Shown one piece after another: positions 11,394-20,899 of a stretch of DNA of 64,000 nucleotides (the first letter of the stretch is position 1; every line of letters starts with the position of its first letter). Source of the DNA: Rachicladosporium sp. CCFEE 5018 (taxonomy: Eukaryota; Ascomycota; Dothideomycetes; Cladosporiales; Cladosporiaceae). The stretch covers positions 526,253 to 590,252 of the forward strand of contig KZ111152.1 of the NCBI GenBank assembly GCA_002077045.2. Reading direction: 5' to 3'. Made by a program: the position numbers and the translations under genes. The notes beneath the pieces were generated by a model. It had not been told where the DNA came from. It made no database searches and was given only the letters and a program-made list of their open reading frames with translations.

Positions 11394-11879
11394 GTTGTCG
11401 ACAAGGGATATGTCGAGTCTGAGTTGGATCTGACGCAGATGATGAAATCGTGGCAGCACAAATGACGAGGGTTTGGAGAGCATGTGCTTGTCGGTTGTGT
11501 CCACTGAGCGATAGAAAGCTGACATGAAGTTTTAGTCGATCACTTGGGCAAGTGCAAGAGCACCTCATTGACACGAGTCCACCGCTCCTGCCAGCACTCC
11601 TCAGCAGACTCGCGACTTCCAACTATCTGATGAAAACTACATCCAGCGTAAGCGTCTGAGAGCTCAGCCAACTTGCCATTACCGCGGAGAACGACGTGAT
11701 GTGAGTGGAGACATGAGAGCGCTTGTTAAATTTGTCTTGACGGGGTGAGTGAGCCGCAAGCCTTCCAAACTCTGCAGTGATGCACCTTGAGACAAAGTCC
11801 AGAGCCGATCCCAGAGCATGCAGATCGAAAGAGAGTTCCTCAGCTCACGAGCCCGCAATTGAACTTTCAGACCAGAGAT
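11394..11879. other. Intergenic, membrane protein 5' flank to glycosyltransferase 3' flank
   Basis: This 486-base stretch is open in the membrane-protein frame as far as an ATG at 11525 in copy A, but copy B has a stop in the matching region. It is therefore treated as leader sequence. Nothing else is seen. Confidence 0.45.
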
Positions 11880-14800
11880 CTATACCACTCTAGCCTCCTC
11901 GTCCCTCCGATGTCCCGGTGACATGAACTCCGCGACGCCACCCTTCGCACCCGCGCCCTCGACATGGTCCGGCATCGTCGCAGCAGCGCCTTTAGTCTGC
12001 GAGCTGCTCTCACTAGCAACAGCCGTACTCTCACTACCCTCTCGCGCGCGAGTCACCTGAGCAGCATCATCCTTCGGCTTCTCGTCTCCGAGCGCAAGCG
12101 GATTACTTGCTGTACCAGCCTCTTCGACCGCGGTGGTGTCTTGCGGCGCGTCCGCAGTCTTTTCCTCTGTAGCGAGCTGTGGCTGCTGCTCTAATGTCGG
12201 CGCCCTTGCCTCGTCAGCCTCCTTGCGAAGCGCCTCTCTGCGTCGTTCAAAGAGCACTTCGAGATCCTCGCCTCGCCGTCTGGCCTCGAGTGCTTTCTCG
12301 GTAGCGCTTACATTGGTCAGCACTCCGTCCTCCTCCCACTGCTTCGTCTCTCGCGCTTTCTTGATCCGACCAAGCGGTCCACGTCCAGCGGCATTGCGGA
12401 AGTGATGCACCTCTTTCCATAGCTCATCGTACACTTTCCACCCTTCTTCGACTGCGGTGCGAGTCTCGCGGAGCTTAGCCGCGTGCTTGGCGTCGTCGAG
12501 AGCTTGCAGGTCTTTGACGCCTTGGATGATGTGTACTTTACGGATATATGCGTCTGTACCCGGCCCTCCAAGGCGCTTTTCAACGTACTTCCGTACGCCA
12601 GTTGCCAGAAAAGCTGGTGGCGCGACGATGGCAGTGATGTTCTTGAGCACTAGACCGCCTACACCTTTCGCAACACCTTTGCCTAGACCACCAAATTTGG
12701 CAGGGAGGGTATCTTCTTCCTTCCAGCCGCCTACCGGCTGCGTGACAAGACCAGTGAAGCCGTCGTAGACGCCGTAAGTGAACTCCTTCCGTGCTGCGCG
12801 CCAGCCCGTCTTGACGCCTGTGATGCGAATGGGCTTCCGCACTGTCGCGTCACCATAGAGTCGCGGCGCGTTGTGGAAGCCTTGAGCCACTGCCATGTGG
12901 ATGTCCAGAGGCATAGCTAGGAGAGCAGTGCCAGAGGCTTTGAAGCCCGTGCCGACGTCGTCTTTGATCTCGTCCGCGAGGGGTGCGGTTGGGTCCGCAG
13001 AAAGGGCAGATCCAACGGTAGTCGCGGTCTCCTGCCGAGGGTTGCCCGGTCGCGTGGCGCGAGCGCTGCTATCTGACGTTGGTTCGGCGTCCGCAGCCTT
13101 CCTTGCTGCGGCTGCTTTGGCTTGCTTGCGCTGTACTCGCTCAGCTCTTCGCGTAGCAACAGCTTGCTTCTTCTTCTCGTGTTCCTCGCGTTTCTTGACA
13201 TGCTTTGCTATGCGCATTGGTACCATGCCGACGCCTTCACCGATGTCGTAGAGACTACTCGTAATAGCATGTGCGCCACCGGTGATCGGCTCTCCGGGTC
13301 CGTCGAAGTCGGCCCATTCGTAGACTCGCAATAGTTTGAGGTCCTCCCATCTGATCTTGCCACCCTCGACAAGCAGTTCGGCGGCCAATGCGGATAACCG
13401 GAACGGCGAGTTGCGCATCTTCCATACTGCAACGCGATCCTCCAAGATCGAGCACCGCATTGTCTTGGCGCCCTTGAGCGGCAGACTTCGGTGAAACGAC
13501 TTGACTGCGTTCTCTGCGCCATCGCCTTCCTTTGCAATGCTGTCAGCAATCTTCTGTACATTAGTCTGCGCTTCCTCCGTAAGACACTGCTTAATGCCCT
13601 CGGCGAGACGCTCAGCGTTCAGCTTCTTGTACGGTATGCACTCAAATGCTCCGGCCTTCGCTTCAGCTACCATGGCGCCCCAGAAAGGTTGATCACCGAA
13701 GAACGGGACAATCATGGTCGGCTTGGCAAGCTTGAGTCCAATGGCCGTCGTTCCTGCGCCGCCGTGATGAACAACGGCCTTCACTCGTGGGAACAGCCAG
13801 TCGTGAGGCGTGTTGCCGAGCATGTAAACATGATCAGGCACGTCGTTGCCTTCGCCACCCAGACCGCCCCAGCCCTTGTTGACCAATGCACGCACTCCGG
13901 CCATCTTTGCTGCTTTGAAGATCATCTGTGTAAAGCGGTCCGGGTCATCAACAACGATCGATCCGAAGCCGATGTACACCGGAGGATCGCCAGCATCTAG
14001 GAAAGCTTTCAAGTCATCTGGCGGAGTGAACTTGCTTCCGAGATCCAGAAAGACGAACCCACCAATATCGATCTCTGGTCCCCAGTCCTTCGGCTTCGGT
14101 ACTAGCGCGGGACTCCACATGTATGTGTATGGTACTTTCATACGATACAATGCTCCAGGCGCCCAGAGCGGGCTCACTGGCTCAAGACCCAGTGTCTTCG
14201 TCCTAAATACGTTCAGAAGATCGCCAAGCCCGGAGAAAGTCATCATCTCTACCAGTGCATACGACATGAAATTAACGTACGATTCATCGACGTTACTCTT
14301 ACCTGGCTTGATGTTGGCCACGGGATGACTCCAAGCCTGCGTCGGCGAGTACGGAAAGGTGAACATCATGTGTAGTGGTATACCGAGTCTCTCCGCGATG
14401 TGTATGTGAGCCATCGAAGGCGGATTGGCAATGATGGCATGAGCGATGAACGGGTGCTTGTCGCCCATGAGCTTGAGATTGTGCTTGTCGTGTTCGTCGT
14501 CCGTGGTGTTGACGCACGCTCGCCAGAAGCCCTCGAACATCTCCGCCATCTGCTCTCGTCGACGACCAATCTCGCCTTCCTTCACTGTCTGGAATTTTGG
14601 TATCAGTCCGGGGTTCTTCACCATAAATGCCATGAGTTCGGAAGGGTTGCCGCCGATGTTGAAGAACTCGAGTCCACCATCCTGCTCAACAAATTCTCGA
14701 AAAGCTGAGTGAGTGGCGATGCGGACACGATGACCATATCGATTCTTGAGCACCATGCCGACTTTCAGAAAAGGCTGGATGTCACCTCTCGAGCCGATGA

Positions 14801-15653
14801 CCATGATCACAATGTTCAATCGCGGCCTAGCAGCTGTCTTCCGCAGCGACTCATCGAGCGATGCAGCCTCCTTGCTGAGGTGACTTCTGACCTCCGAGGC
14901 ATCACCGTGATCATGCCTTCGAGGATTGTGCCGTTTCGGTATGTCCAGATGGTTCTTGATGGTATGACCCAGAGCCTTGGCAACGTAGCCCGAGTTCGCA
15001 GTCTCGTTGACAGAGATGTTCAATCGCCCATCGCGCTTCGAGATCCTGCCCTTAGTCTTGACATGTTCAGTATGCAGCTTGAACCGTGGCGTAGTCCCTT
15101 TCTTCTTGACAGAATCCTTGCCATTCTTTGCTCCATCCTGCACATCATCTGAACCTTCAGACTTCTTCGAACGTCCTTTCTTGACTTGTGCCTCCGGCTC
15201 GGAATCGCTCGATGAACTCGAGTCCGATGACGCTGACTCGAAGTTGACCGCGTACGGGTCAGGTGCCTTCGTGCCAAACTGCGCAGAGGTCATGCGCCTC
15301 AAGCTCCTCCTCAGTGTGCTATCGGCATGGGTGGGCTTCGGCCTCTCTGTCCGCGTTTGCTGCCCGATTCCAGGTCGCCTTCGCGCTGTTGGCGCGCTAT
15401 CACTCCTCGATGCCCGCGGCTTCGTGGACTTCGCTTCTGTCGTGAGCGGTTGGCCAAAATCCTTAGTCGCTGTGTTCGACCTGACCGGTCCAGCCAGTCT
15501 TGCTCCATCCAGTGGGGTGGCGTATACCGAAGACAGACTCGAGCGCGCCGACTCCACCGACTCTCTGCGTGCATCGTTACTCAGCGCAGTGGAGGCGGTC
15601 AAACCTCCAGCTATCGTTGTAGCATTTCCTGAACTCTGATCGAGCTGACCCAT
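11880..15653 (-). CDS. Sterol glucosyltransferase-like GT1 protein with a VPS13-like C-terminal region (copy A)
   Basis: This is an intronless gene for a 1,257-residue protein. Residues 1-275 are Ser- and basic-rich and disordered. The GT-B fold starts near residue 278 with LNIVIMVIGSRGDIQPFL, the donor/acceptor start of UDP-glucose:sterol glucosyltransferases. The nucleotide-sugar signature VHHGGAGTTAIGLKLAKPT is near residues 627-645, followed by FFGDQPFWG. The GRAM-PH-GRAM module of Atg26 is absent. Past residue 900 is a Gly-rich segment (GLVTQPVGGW, then GKGVAKGVGGLVLK) resembling the C-terminal region of VPS13/ATG2 lipid-transfer proteins, then a charged coiled region and an acidic tail. 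It is expected to glucosylate sterols or other lipids at membranes. The substrate is inferred from family only. The start (MGQLDQ) is the first ATG shared sensibly by both copies; an ATG further upstream exists. Confidence 0.88.
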   Translation of the reverse strand: MGQLDQSSGNATTIAGGLTASTALSNDARRESVESARSSLSSVYATPLDGARLAGPVRSNTATKDFGQPLTTEAKSTKPRASRSDSAPTARRRPGIGQQTRTERPKPTHADSTLRRSLRRMTSAQFGTKAPDPYAVNFESASSDSSSSSDSEPEAQVKKGRSKKSEGSDDVQDGAKNGKDSVKKKGTTPRFKLHTEHVKTKGRISKRDGRLNISVNETANSGYVAKALGHTIKNHLDIPKRHNPRRHDHGDASEVRSHLSKEAASLDESLRKTAARPRLNIVIMVIGSRGDIQPFLKVGMVLKNRYGHRVRIATHSAFREFVEQDGGLEFFNIGGNPSELMAFMVKNPGLIPKFQTVKEGEIGRRREQMAEMFEGFWRACVNTTDDEHDKHNLKLMGDKHPFIAHAIIANPPSMAHIHIAERLGIPLHMMFTFPYSPTQAWSHPVANIKPGKSNVDESYVNFMSYALVEMMTFSGLGDLLNVFRTKTLGLEPVSPLWAPGALYRMKVPYTYMWSPALVPKPKDWGPEIDIGGFVFLDLGSKFTPPDDLKAFLDAGDPPVYIGFGSIVVDDPDRFTQMIFKAAKMAGVRALVNKGWGGLGGEGNDVPDHVYMLGNTPHDWLFPRVKAVVHHGGAGTTAIGLKLAKPTMIVPFFGDQPFWGAMVAEAKAGAFECIPYKKLNAERLAEGIKQCLTEEAQTNVQKIADSIAKEGDGAENAVKSFHRSLPLKGAKTMRCSILEDRVAVWKMRNSPFRLSALAAELLVEGGKIRWEDLKLLRVYEWADFDGPGEPITGGAHAITSSLYDIGEGVGMVPMRIAKHVKKREEHEKKKQAVATRRAERVQRKQAKAAAARKAADAEPTSDSSARATRPGNPRQETATTVGSALSADPTAPLADEIKDDVGTGFKASGTALLAMPLDIHMAVAQGFHNAPRLYGDATVRKPIRITGVKTGWRAARKEFTYGVYDGFTGLVTQPVGGWKEEDTLPAKFGGLGKGVAKGVGGLVLKNITAIVAPPAFLATGVRKYVEKRLGGPGTDAYIRKVHIIQGVKDLQALDDAKHAAKLRETRTAVEEGWKVYDELWKEVHHFRNAAGRGPLGRIKKARETKQWEEDGVLTNVSATEKALEARRRGEDLEVLFERRREALRKEADEARAPTLEQQPQLATEEKTADAPQDTTAVEEAGTASNPLALGDEKPKDDAAQVTRAREGSESTAVASESSSQTKGAAATMPDHVEGAGAKGGVAEFMSPGHRRDEEARVV

Positions 15654-16465
15654 GATTGTTGATGGCCCCACTGTTTTCTCGCAGGCATCTCGCACCCTCT
15701 CCTTTGCGATCTCTCGACGTTCACTGGAGACGCGTCGCGTGCAATGCTCTCAACTCATTGGAGATAAGTTCTTGATAGTGAAGAACGCGAACACATTTGT
15801 TGACCGTAATAGCCTATGCTTCTATCAATACTGCGCACACTGCCTATGCGCAATCGCATCATTACTTCCGCATGTGTCCTTTAGCGCGGACAAGAAAGTT
15901 CGATCTTGCAGCATTGGGATGAGCTTGGTTCGCGTTTGCTAAAAGTGACATCACAGCCGTCGGTTTCCTGTAAATTGGCCGAAAATGCGACGAATCGAGG
16001 GTTGGACGTAAGAAGGGTAGCAATTAAGATGAGACGCGGCAGGGTGGCACGCAAATGATAGAAGAAGCGGACCACTCCAGAGGTCTGCATGGTTGTCACT
16101 GCTTGTTTAGACTGCACCACTCTAACGAGGTACTTTTGACGCTGCCCATGAGAAATGCTGGAGGAGAACGCACTTTCGTCTATAGTGAGGTACTGAGCGA
16201 GCTTGTCGCTAGCATAGGTGGCAGACTTGCAAGTGATGGTGGAGATGATTCTTGATGAGTTTGATGCAGGGTGGCAGCGCATTAGAATTGGTATACATTA
16301 AACTACCATGATCGTCCTGTCCTCTCCCTTTGCTTTCGTGTTTGCTCCAACGCTACGGAATTCGCTCGAAGGCGTGATATACAGTGACCCAAAATCCTTA
16401 ACCCGACGCCGTAGCCATACATCAGAGCCACCATTCAGTCCTGCTCGAGATCTTGTGAGATCCGC
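15654..16465. other. Intergenic, glycosyltransferase promoter to NCE102-like 3' flank
   Basis: This 812-base stretch contains a 133-codon minus-strand ORF (15881-16282) present in both copies, but most base differences between the copies change its residues, so it is not supported as coding. Confidence 0.5.
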
Positions 16466-17009
16466 TTAGACCTTGCTCATTTGAGGGCCGCGACGAATGC
16501 CACCAGCACGGGTGTTGACGTTGCCATTGAGCGCGGTCAGGACAAGCGAGGCGAGGAAAGCTGCGAATGCGAACCACAGGAACGCAGTGCTGGCTTGCGC
16601 CTCGTGGCATCGCTTGCCGGAGCCGCGGGTGACGATGTTGGTGTTGAGGTAGTCCTGTTGCGCTTGTCAGATCATGCTTGCATATTAGTCTGCGGTTGGG
16701 AGCGCTTACGATGTTGCCACAGCTGTGCACCTTCAGGTAGGCGGCAGTCGCAACGCCACCAATGAATGTGAAAAGCACCGCGAGACCATCGAGGGTCAGC
16801 GGCAGCGCCGGGTGGATAGTAAGGCTGTCGGGCTTGACCGCTTGCGCGATGAGGTAGAAGAGCGCGAGCATGCAGAACACGGCGACAAACATGTCGTAGT
16901 TTATCACTGAGGGTCCGGAAGAGATGCTGATCATGTTTCCGATGAGGGACATGATGAGGATGATCATGAGGAATTGGAAGCCGCGAAGGCCAAGCTGGAC
17001 AATGTTCAT
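16466..17009 (-). CDS. NCE102: NCE102-like MARVEL-domain membrane protein (copy A)
   Basis: This is a 162-residue protein with four membrane spans, of the non-classical export/MARVEL family. In yeast Nce102 senses sphingolipids and organises eisosomes at the plasma membrane. It has two exons, 17009-16710 and 16654-16466, with a 55-bp intron (donor GTAAGC, acceptor CAG) in phase 0. Splicing joins HSCGNI to DYLNTNIVTRGSGKRC and supplies the fourth span (FLWFAFAAFLASLVLTAL) and the basic tail ending GPQMSKV. The N-terminus MNIVQLGLRGFQFLMI is typical of the family. Copy B has identical exon lengths, a 56-bp intron and a TAG acceptor instead of CAG. Confidence 0.9.
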
Positions 17010-18127
17010 GGCGGCGGTGGTTTTGGAGGTGTCGTGGGTAGTGAGTAGTAAGACTTAGGCGTTTGTAGGGCGGAAGTCGAAGTGGAGCGATTTGTTGGTG
17101 AGTAGTGAAGGATGGCAGGCGCGCAGAGCATAGAACTTCATGTATATTTGAAGCTTGGGGAAGGCGCGACGCTACGTCACTGCCGAGTTGCGCCGCGGCG
17201 CTGAGGTGACGACCGCTCGAAGTTTGAGAAAAATCGTAAGATGAGATCACGAGTGCTGTTAGACTCTACCGTGTGAGCCGCCCGGGCTTCCGATGTTACG
17301 GCTTTGCACATTGCTACCGCCAAGTTCGCTGCGAATGACGTTGCTGGTGTTGAAATCATACCACTTCGCCTTACGCAAATTGTCGATCTGGTCTAGAAAG
17401 TGGCCATCCACGTGCACATTCCTCGGTGTTGCACATGTTTTGTCGCACAGCATCATTGTAACGAATGCCATCACCATCGCAACCCGAGGCTGTGTCCTGC
17501 TATCACCACTCCACTACTACATTCTTCGATCCCGCGTTCTCCTTTTCGAAATCCGCACATCCTCGATCTCCAAGCCTCCAAGTCTGTTCGCGCGGCTCTG
17601 CGCAGACCTCACGCCACAACCGGCCGACTCGCGGGAGTTGCGCTCTTAGCTCCGGCTGCCGTCGATCAATCTTGATTTCTGGGATGAGATCATGTGTAGT
17701 CATCATGCGCGCCCGACGCGTTCGAGAAGGCGCGGCCTGGAACCTCACCCATGTCACAGCTCCTATTCCACATCCTCAAGCTTGTGCAATACCGCGGCAT
17801 GCTGTGCCTACAAGCGCTGTAGTGATCTGTCGTTGAGAGTATGCATGCAAGACTTGGTGTGCTCCGCAGGAAGGCGCCGTGCATTGGGGCGCGGCATTGA
17901 GCGCCTACAGACTCCTCTCTTGAAGTCCACTGCGCACACAAGGTAGGAAGTGACTCATTTCATATGTATTACACTCATTTGTATAGATTCAACCGCGAAT
18001 GATGAGCAAGACGTAGTTCCTTACTCTCAATATCCGCGATTGGCAGGACGAGGCTGCAAAGACAACCCCGGGATCGCCTACGTGAAAACACACTAATCCA
18101 CCGTACGACTTCCGATCTGTTGTCACC
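17010..18127. other. Divergent promoter region, NCE102-like and RNA cyclase (copy A)
   Basis: This 1.1-kb stretch separates two divergently transcribed genes. It is highly similar to 41989-43102. Short ORFs occur on both strands, but the copies differ by frame-breaking indels or replacement changes, so I see no supported gene. Confidence 0.5.
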
Positions 18128-19411
18128 ATGGCAGACGAAGACCTAGTCGAGCGTTTGGAGCATCTTGACATGTCTCCGCGACCTAGGAAACTAACAAACA
18201 CCAAGCCTACCAACCTCCTGGAAATCGACGGGCGCACCCTAGAGGGCGGTGGCCAGCTGCTTCGCCTCTCCCTGACCCTCTTCGCGTTGACAAGCAGACC
18301 AGTCCATATTTCCAACATCCGCGGCAAGCGGAAACCAAAGCCTGGTCTGAAAGCACAGCATCTCGCGTGCGTCCAATGGCTAGCTCGTGCCTGCAATGCC
18401 ACTGTCATTGGAGCAGAGAAAGGCAGCACTGACCTTGTCTTCACGCCTGGAAAAGTCAATGGCAATTCGCCAGTGTACGCGAAGTCTACTATCACAGGAG
18501 TGTGGGAGAGTGAAGTCGCGATCGGCACAGCTGGGAGCACGGGGTTGTTGCTGCAAGCTATCTTGCCGTTCATTCTGTTCTCACCGCCTCGAAACGAGAC
18601 TGGCGAGGCGCAAACGGTGAGACTTACAGTATCAGGTGGGACGAATGTCTCTGGCGCCCCATCATACGACTACATCGCCAATGTCTTGCTACCCACACTC
18701 GCAAATATCGGCTTCCCTCCCATCTCCGCAAGCCTAGAGAAGCGAGGCTGGAGTTCGGGTCGAGAAAGCATCGGAAGTTTTACACTGCTCATACCGCCTC
18801 GGCCGTCTGGCCCGTTAGCAGCATTCAGGTTATGTCGTCAACCCAATGAGACGTCACCACAGCCACCCTCGATGATCACGGCGAAATTGATAGCACCTCC
18901 AGACCTACATCAAGACTTCACGGACGCAGTGACCAGCTACGTGACTTGGCGGTTCGGAGAGAAGCATACACTGTTCCACCGAAATGTGACTATCGACTGC
19001 GAAGCTAGCAATAGCACAGCACATGTCTACATCCTGATCACCGCCACAGTGACACCTTCACCATCACAGCCCGACGTTGCATCCTACGTCCTCGCTGCAG
19101 ACCACCTCGCTGAACGCAAGGTCCCTCCTGCACGGCAAAGCAAGTATGTCATCGATGCGGTGACTCGGTGCGTGAATGAGCTATGCGCACTGTGGACCAG
19201 TGGCGCGAGAGCAGATGAACATCTGCGAGACCAGCTTGTTGTGTTCCAGGCGCTTGCTGAGGGCCGGAGTGAGGTCTTCGGTGGTGACGAGCGGGAGATC
19301 AGCCTGCATGCCAGGACTGCGGAGTGGGTGGCGAGGGAGATCTTAGGCGTGAGGTGTCGGGATGATGGCATTGAAGGTATCGGGTTTGAGGGGACACGCT
19401 TCGATTCGTGA
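18128..19411 (+). CDS. RTCA: RNA 3'-terminal phosphate cyclase
   Basis: This encodes a 427-residue RtcA-family enzyme that converts RNA 3'-phosphate ends to 2',3'-cyclic phosphate using ATP. The signature IDGRTLEGGGQLLRLSL is near the N-terminus and is followed by NIRGKRKPKPGLKAQHL. The C-terminal EHLRDQLV segment keeps the histidine that is adenylylated in true cyclases. Rcl1, the catalytically dead ribosome-biogenesis relative, lacks it, so cyclase activity is the better prediction. The protein is somewhat longer than bacterial RtcA (about 340) because of an N-terminal extension and a Pro/Ser-containing insertion near residue 240. It is convergent with RRP43. Copy B is cut off at codon 155. 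Confidence 0.9.
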   Translation: MADEDLVERLEHLDMSPRPRKLTNTKPTNLLEIDGRTLEGGGQLLRLSLTLFALTSRPVHISNIRGKRKPKPGLKAQHLACVQWLARACNATVIGAEKGSTDLVFTPGKVNGNSPVYAKSTITGVWESEVAIGTAGSTGLLLQAILPFILFSPPRNETGEAQTVRLTVSGGTNVSGAPSYDYIANVLLPTLANIGFPPISASLEKRGWSSGRESIGSFTLLIPPRPSGPLAAFRLCRQPNETSPQPPSMITAKLIAPPDLHQDFTDAVTSYVTWRFGEKHTLFHRNVTIDCEASNSTAHVYILITATVTPSPSQPDVASYVLAADHLAERKVPPARQSKYVIDAVTRCVNELCALWTSGARADEHLRDQLVVFQALAEGRSEVFGGDEREISLHARTAEWVAREILGVRCRDDGIEGIGFEGTRFDS

Positions 19412-19722
19412 CGATGATCACGGAGGCCGGGTGCGGATCGTGTACTCCTTGAGCGGCCCATGCTTCCAAGTGTCCTTGAACTCGCCTTTCTCTCCAACAA
19501 CTTACTCTCTGTTGCGCATGTATCGAGTGCGCCGCAGCTGCAGTTTCTGTGCGCAGTCATACACGGAGAGTCGACGCGTGTAATGTTCTCGTGGCCCAGA
19601 ACGCAGTCGAGCCTCTCAGTGACGTCTTGGCCTCAATTCACTATTACAGCGCGCGCGACAGAAGCTCTAGCCAGAAGTTCCAGAATCGGAGAGGCGAAGC
19701 TGATGGTTCAGTATCGACTGCC
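19412..19722. other. Convergent 3' flanks of RNA cyclase and RRP43
   Basis: These 311 bases between two convergent stop codons presumably hold both polyadenylation regions. I see no gene. Confidence 0.5.
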
Positions 19723-20700
19723 TCAAGGCAACATCGCGTTCACTTCCTTCCACCTTCCTAGCGTGAGCTCCACACACTCCTGCACCGACTTCTTACCCAC
19801 AACCCTGCCTCCAGCCTTCTCAATACCTAGCACCTCATTACTCCCATCAGCTATGACAGTGACAGCCTCGCGACAGACGTCCTCTTCACTCGTGTCCGGG
19901 TCAGCAATCACCCAGCTCTCGGCCTCACTTCTTTGCTTTAGTGAAGTAGCCGTCGAAAACACAGCAAACGTTGCTGTCACGGGCGTAGCTTGTAGTGTCA
20001 GACGTGAGTAGTCGTCCAATGCTGGCGAGCAGACCACAGCCTCACTATCAGCATCCCAGCTCGCTTTTGGGAGCGTCGTAGTCCTCAATGCAGCCATCAC
20101 TGCGAGCCAAGCGGCATCAAACGGGTTCCCATCGAGTGAAATGAACATAATGTCCAGATACAGAGTCCAGTAAGCTTTCACTTCCGGTACCGGAGCGTCA
20201 TTCTCTTCGTCAATCTTAGGTGCCGTGAACATGATTTGTAGATCCTCCGGATTGACGACTTCGCTACCGTATAGTAGTGTTCGTACTCTCCAGCTTAGAC
20301 TCTGTGCCAGAGTGCTAGGTGGATTGCCCGGTAAATGTGCAGACGAGCATCCGGTACTGAGCTCTACGTTCGGGACGAGCAGTCCTAGGGTCTCCAGTAG
20401 GTCTTCATTGTCGGCACTCTCCCCTGGTGGCGATGGAATGTCGGATGCTTTAAGTATCTCGCCTTGTACCGAGCAGACTACAGTGGTGTCACCCAGACGA
20501 ACGACTGCGCTACCATGACTGTACGTAAGAGAACCAGTCGTTATCTGAGGCTCGCGGAATTGGGTCAAAGTACGGCCAGAAGGGCGGATCGGAGGGCTCT
20601 GCTTGAGGTGGGCGTGCAGGAAGGGACTGGGCGTAAGCTTTGCGAAGGTAGACCGGGGAAATGAGAGCGAGGTAGAAGCTGGAGAGGGATCGGCCGCCAT
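19723..20700 (-). CDS. RRP43: Exosome complex component RRP43
   Basis: This encodes a 325-residue RNase PH-fold subunit of the RNA exosome ring, acting in nuclear rRNA/snoRNA processing and cytoplasmic mRNA decay. The family features seen are SGRTLTQFREPQITTGSLTY near the N-terminus, GSAVVRLGDTTVVCSVQGE, the central FDAAWLAVMAALRTTTLP helix, and a C-terminal ECVELTLGRWKEV helix. Phosphorolytic residues are not expected, since eukaryotic ring subunits are inactive. A Ser/Pro/acidic insertion sits after the first strands. The start is MAADPSPASTS at 20700. Only 199 bases separate it from the divergent WBP11-like gene, so the two share a promoter region. Confidence 0.88.
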   Translation of the reverse strand: MAADPSPASTSLSFPRSTFAKLTPSPFLHAHLKQSPPIRPSGRTLTQFREPQITTGSLTYSHGSAVVRLGDTTVVCSVQGEILKASDIPSPPGESADNEDLLETLGLLVPNVELSTGCSSAHLPGNPPSTLAQSLSWRVRTLLYGSEVVNPEDLQIMFTAPKIDEENDAPVPEVKAYWTLYLDIMFISLDGNPFDAAWLAVMAALRTTTLPKASWDADSEAVVCSPALDDYSRLTLQATPVTATFAVFSTATSLKQRSEAESWVIADPDTSEEDVCREAVTVIADGSNEVLGIEKAGGRVVGKKSVQECVELTLGRWKEVNAMLP

Positions 20701-20899
20701 GATTACGGTGTAGCGTGCCAGTCAATGTGGTTCCATTGGTATCGAAGTTGGAGCACCTCGTGGAGAAAAGTTAGGCGCGAGTCAGGATGTGCATGCGCTA
20801 AGTCCGTCCAAACGCCGTGAGGAAGTACATCCATCTTAACCACATCTTCAATCATTCAGGGCCGTATACCTTCTTGACTGGATCCTAGCCACCACCACA

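Larger units (their letters stand above)
1..18592. repeat. Copy A of an 18.6-kb duplicated segment
   Basis: Co-linear with 24980-43567 in gene order, strand and intron positions. Identity alternates between perfect tracts (the first 1,109 bases, and 14721-14893) and divergent tracts (7 of 60 bases differ at 14461-14520). Confidence 0.95.

Noticed and set aside
15881..16282. 133-codon minus-strand ORF present in both copies (also 40859-41260)
   Set aside because: About a dozen residue replacements in 133 codons between copies that keep nearby genes almost unchanged; most base differences alter residues, so there is no sign of purifying selection.
17465..17836. ORFs on both strands in the NCE102-like/cyclase promoter region
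   Set aside because: A 2-base indel between the copies breaks the plus-strand frame, and the few differences on the minus strand are all replacements.
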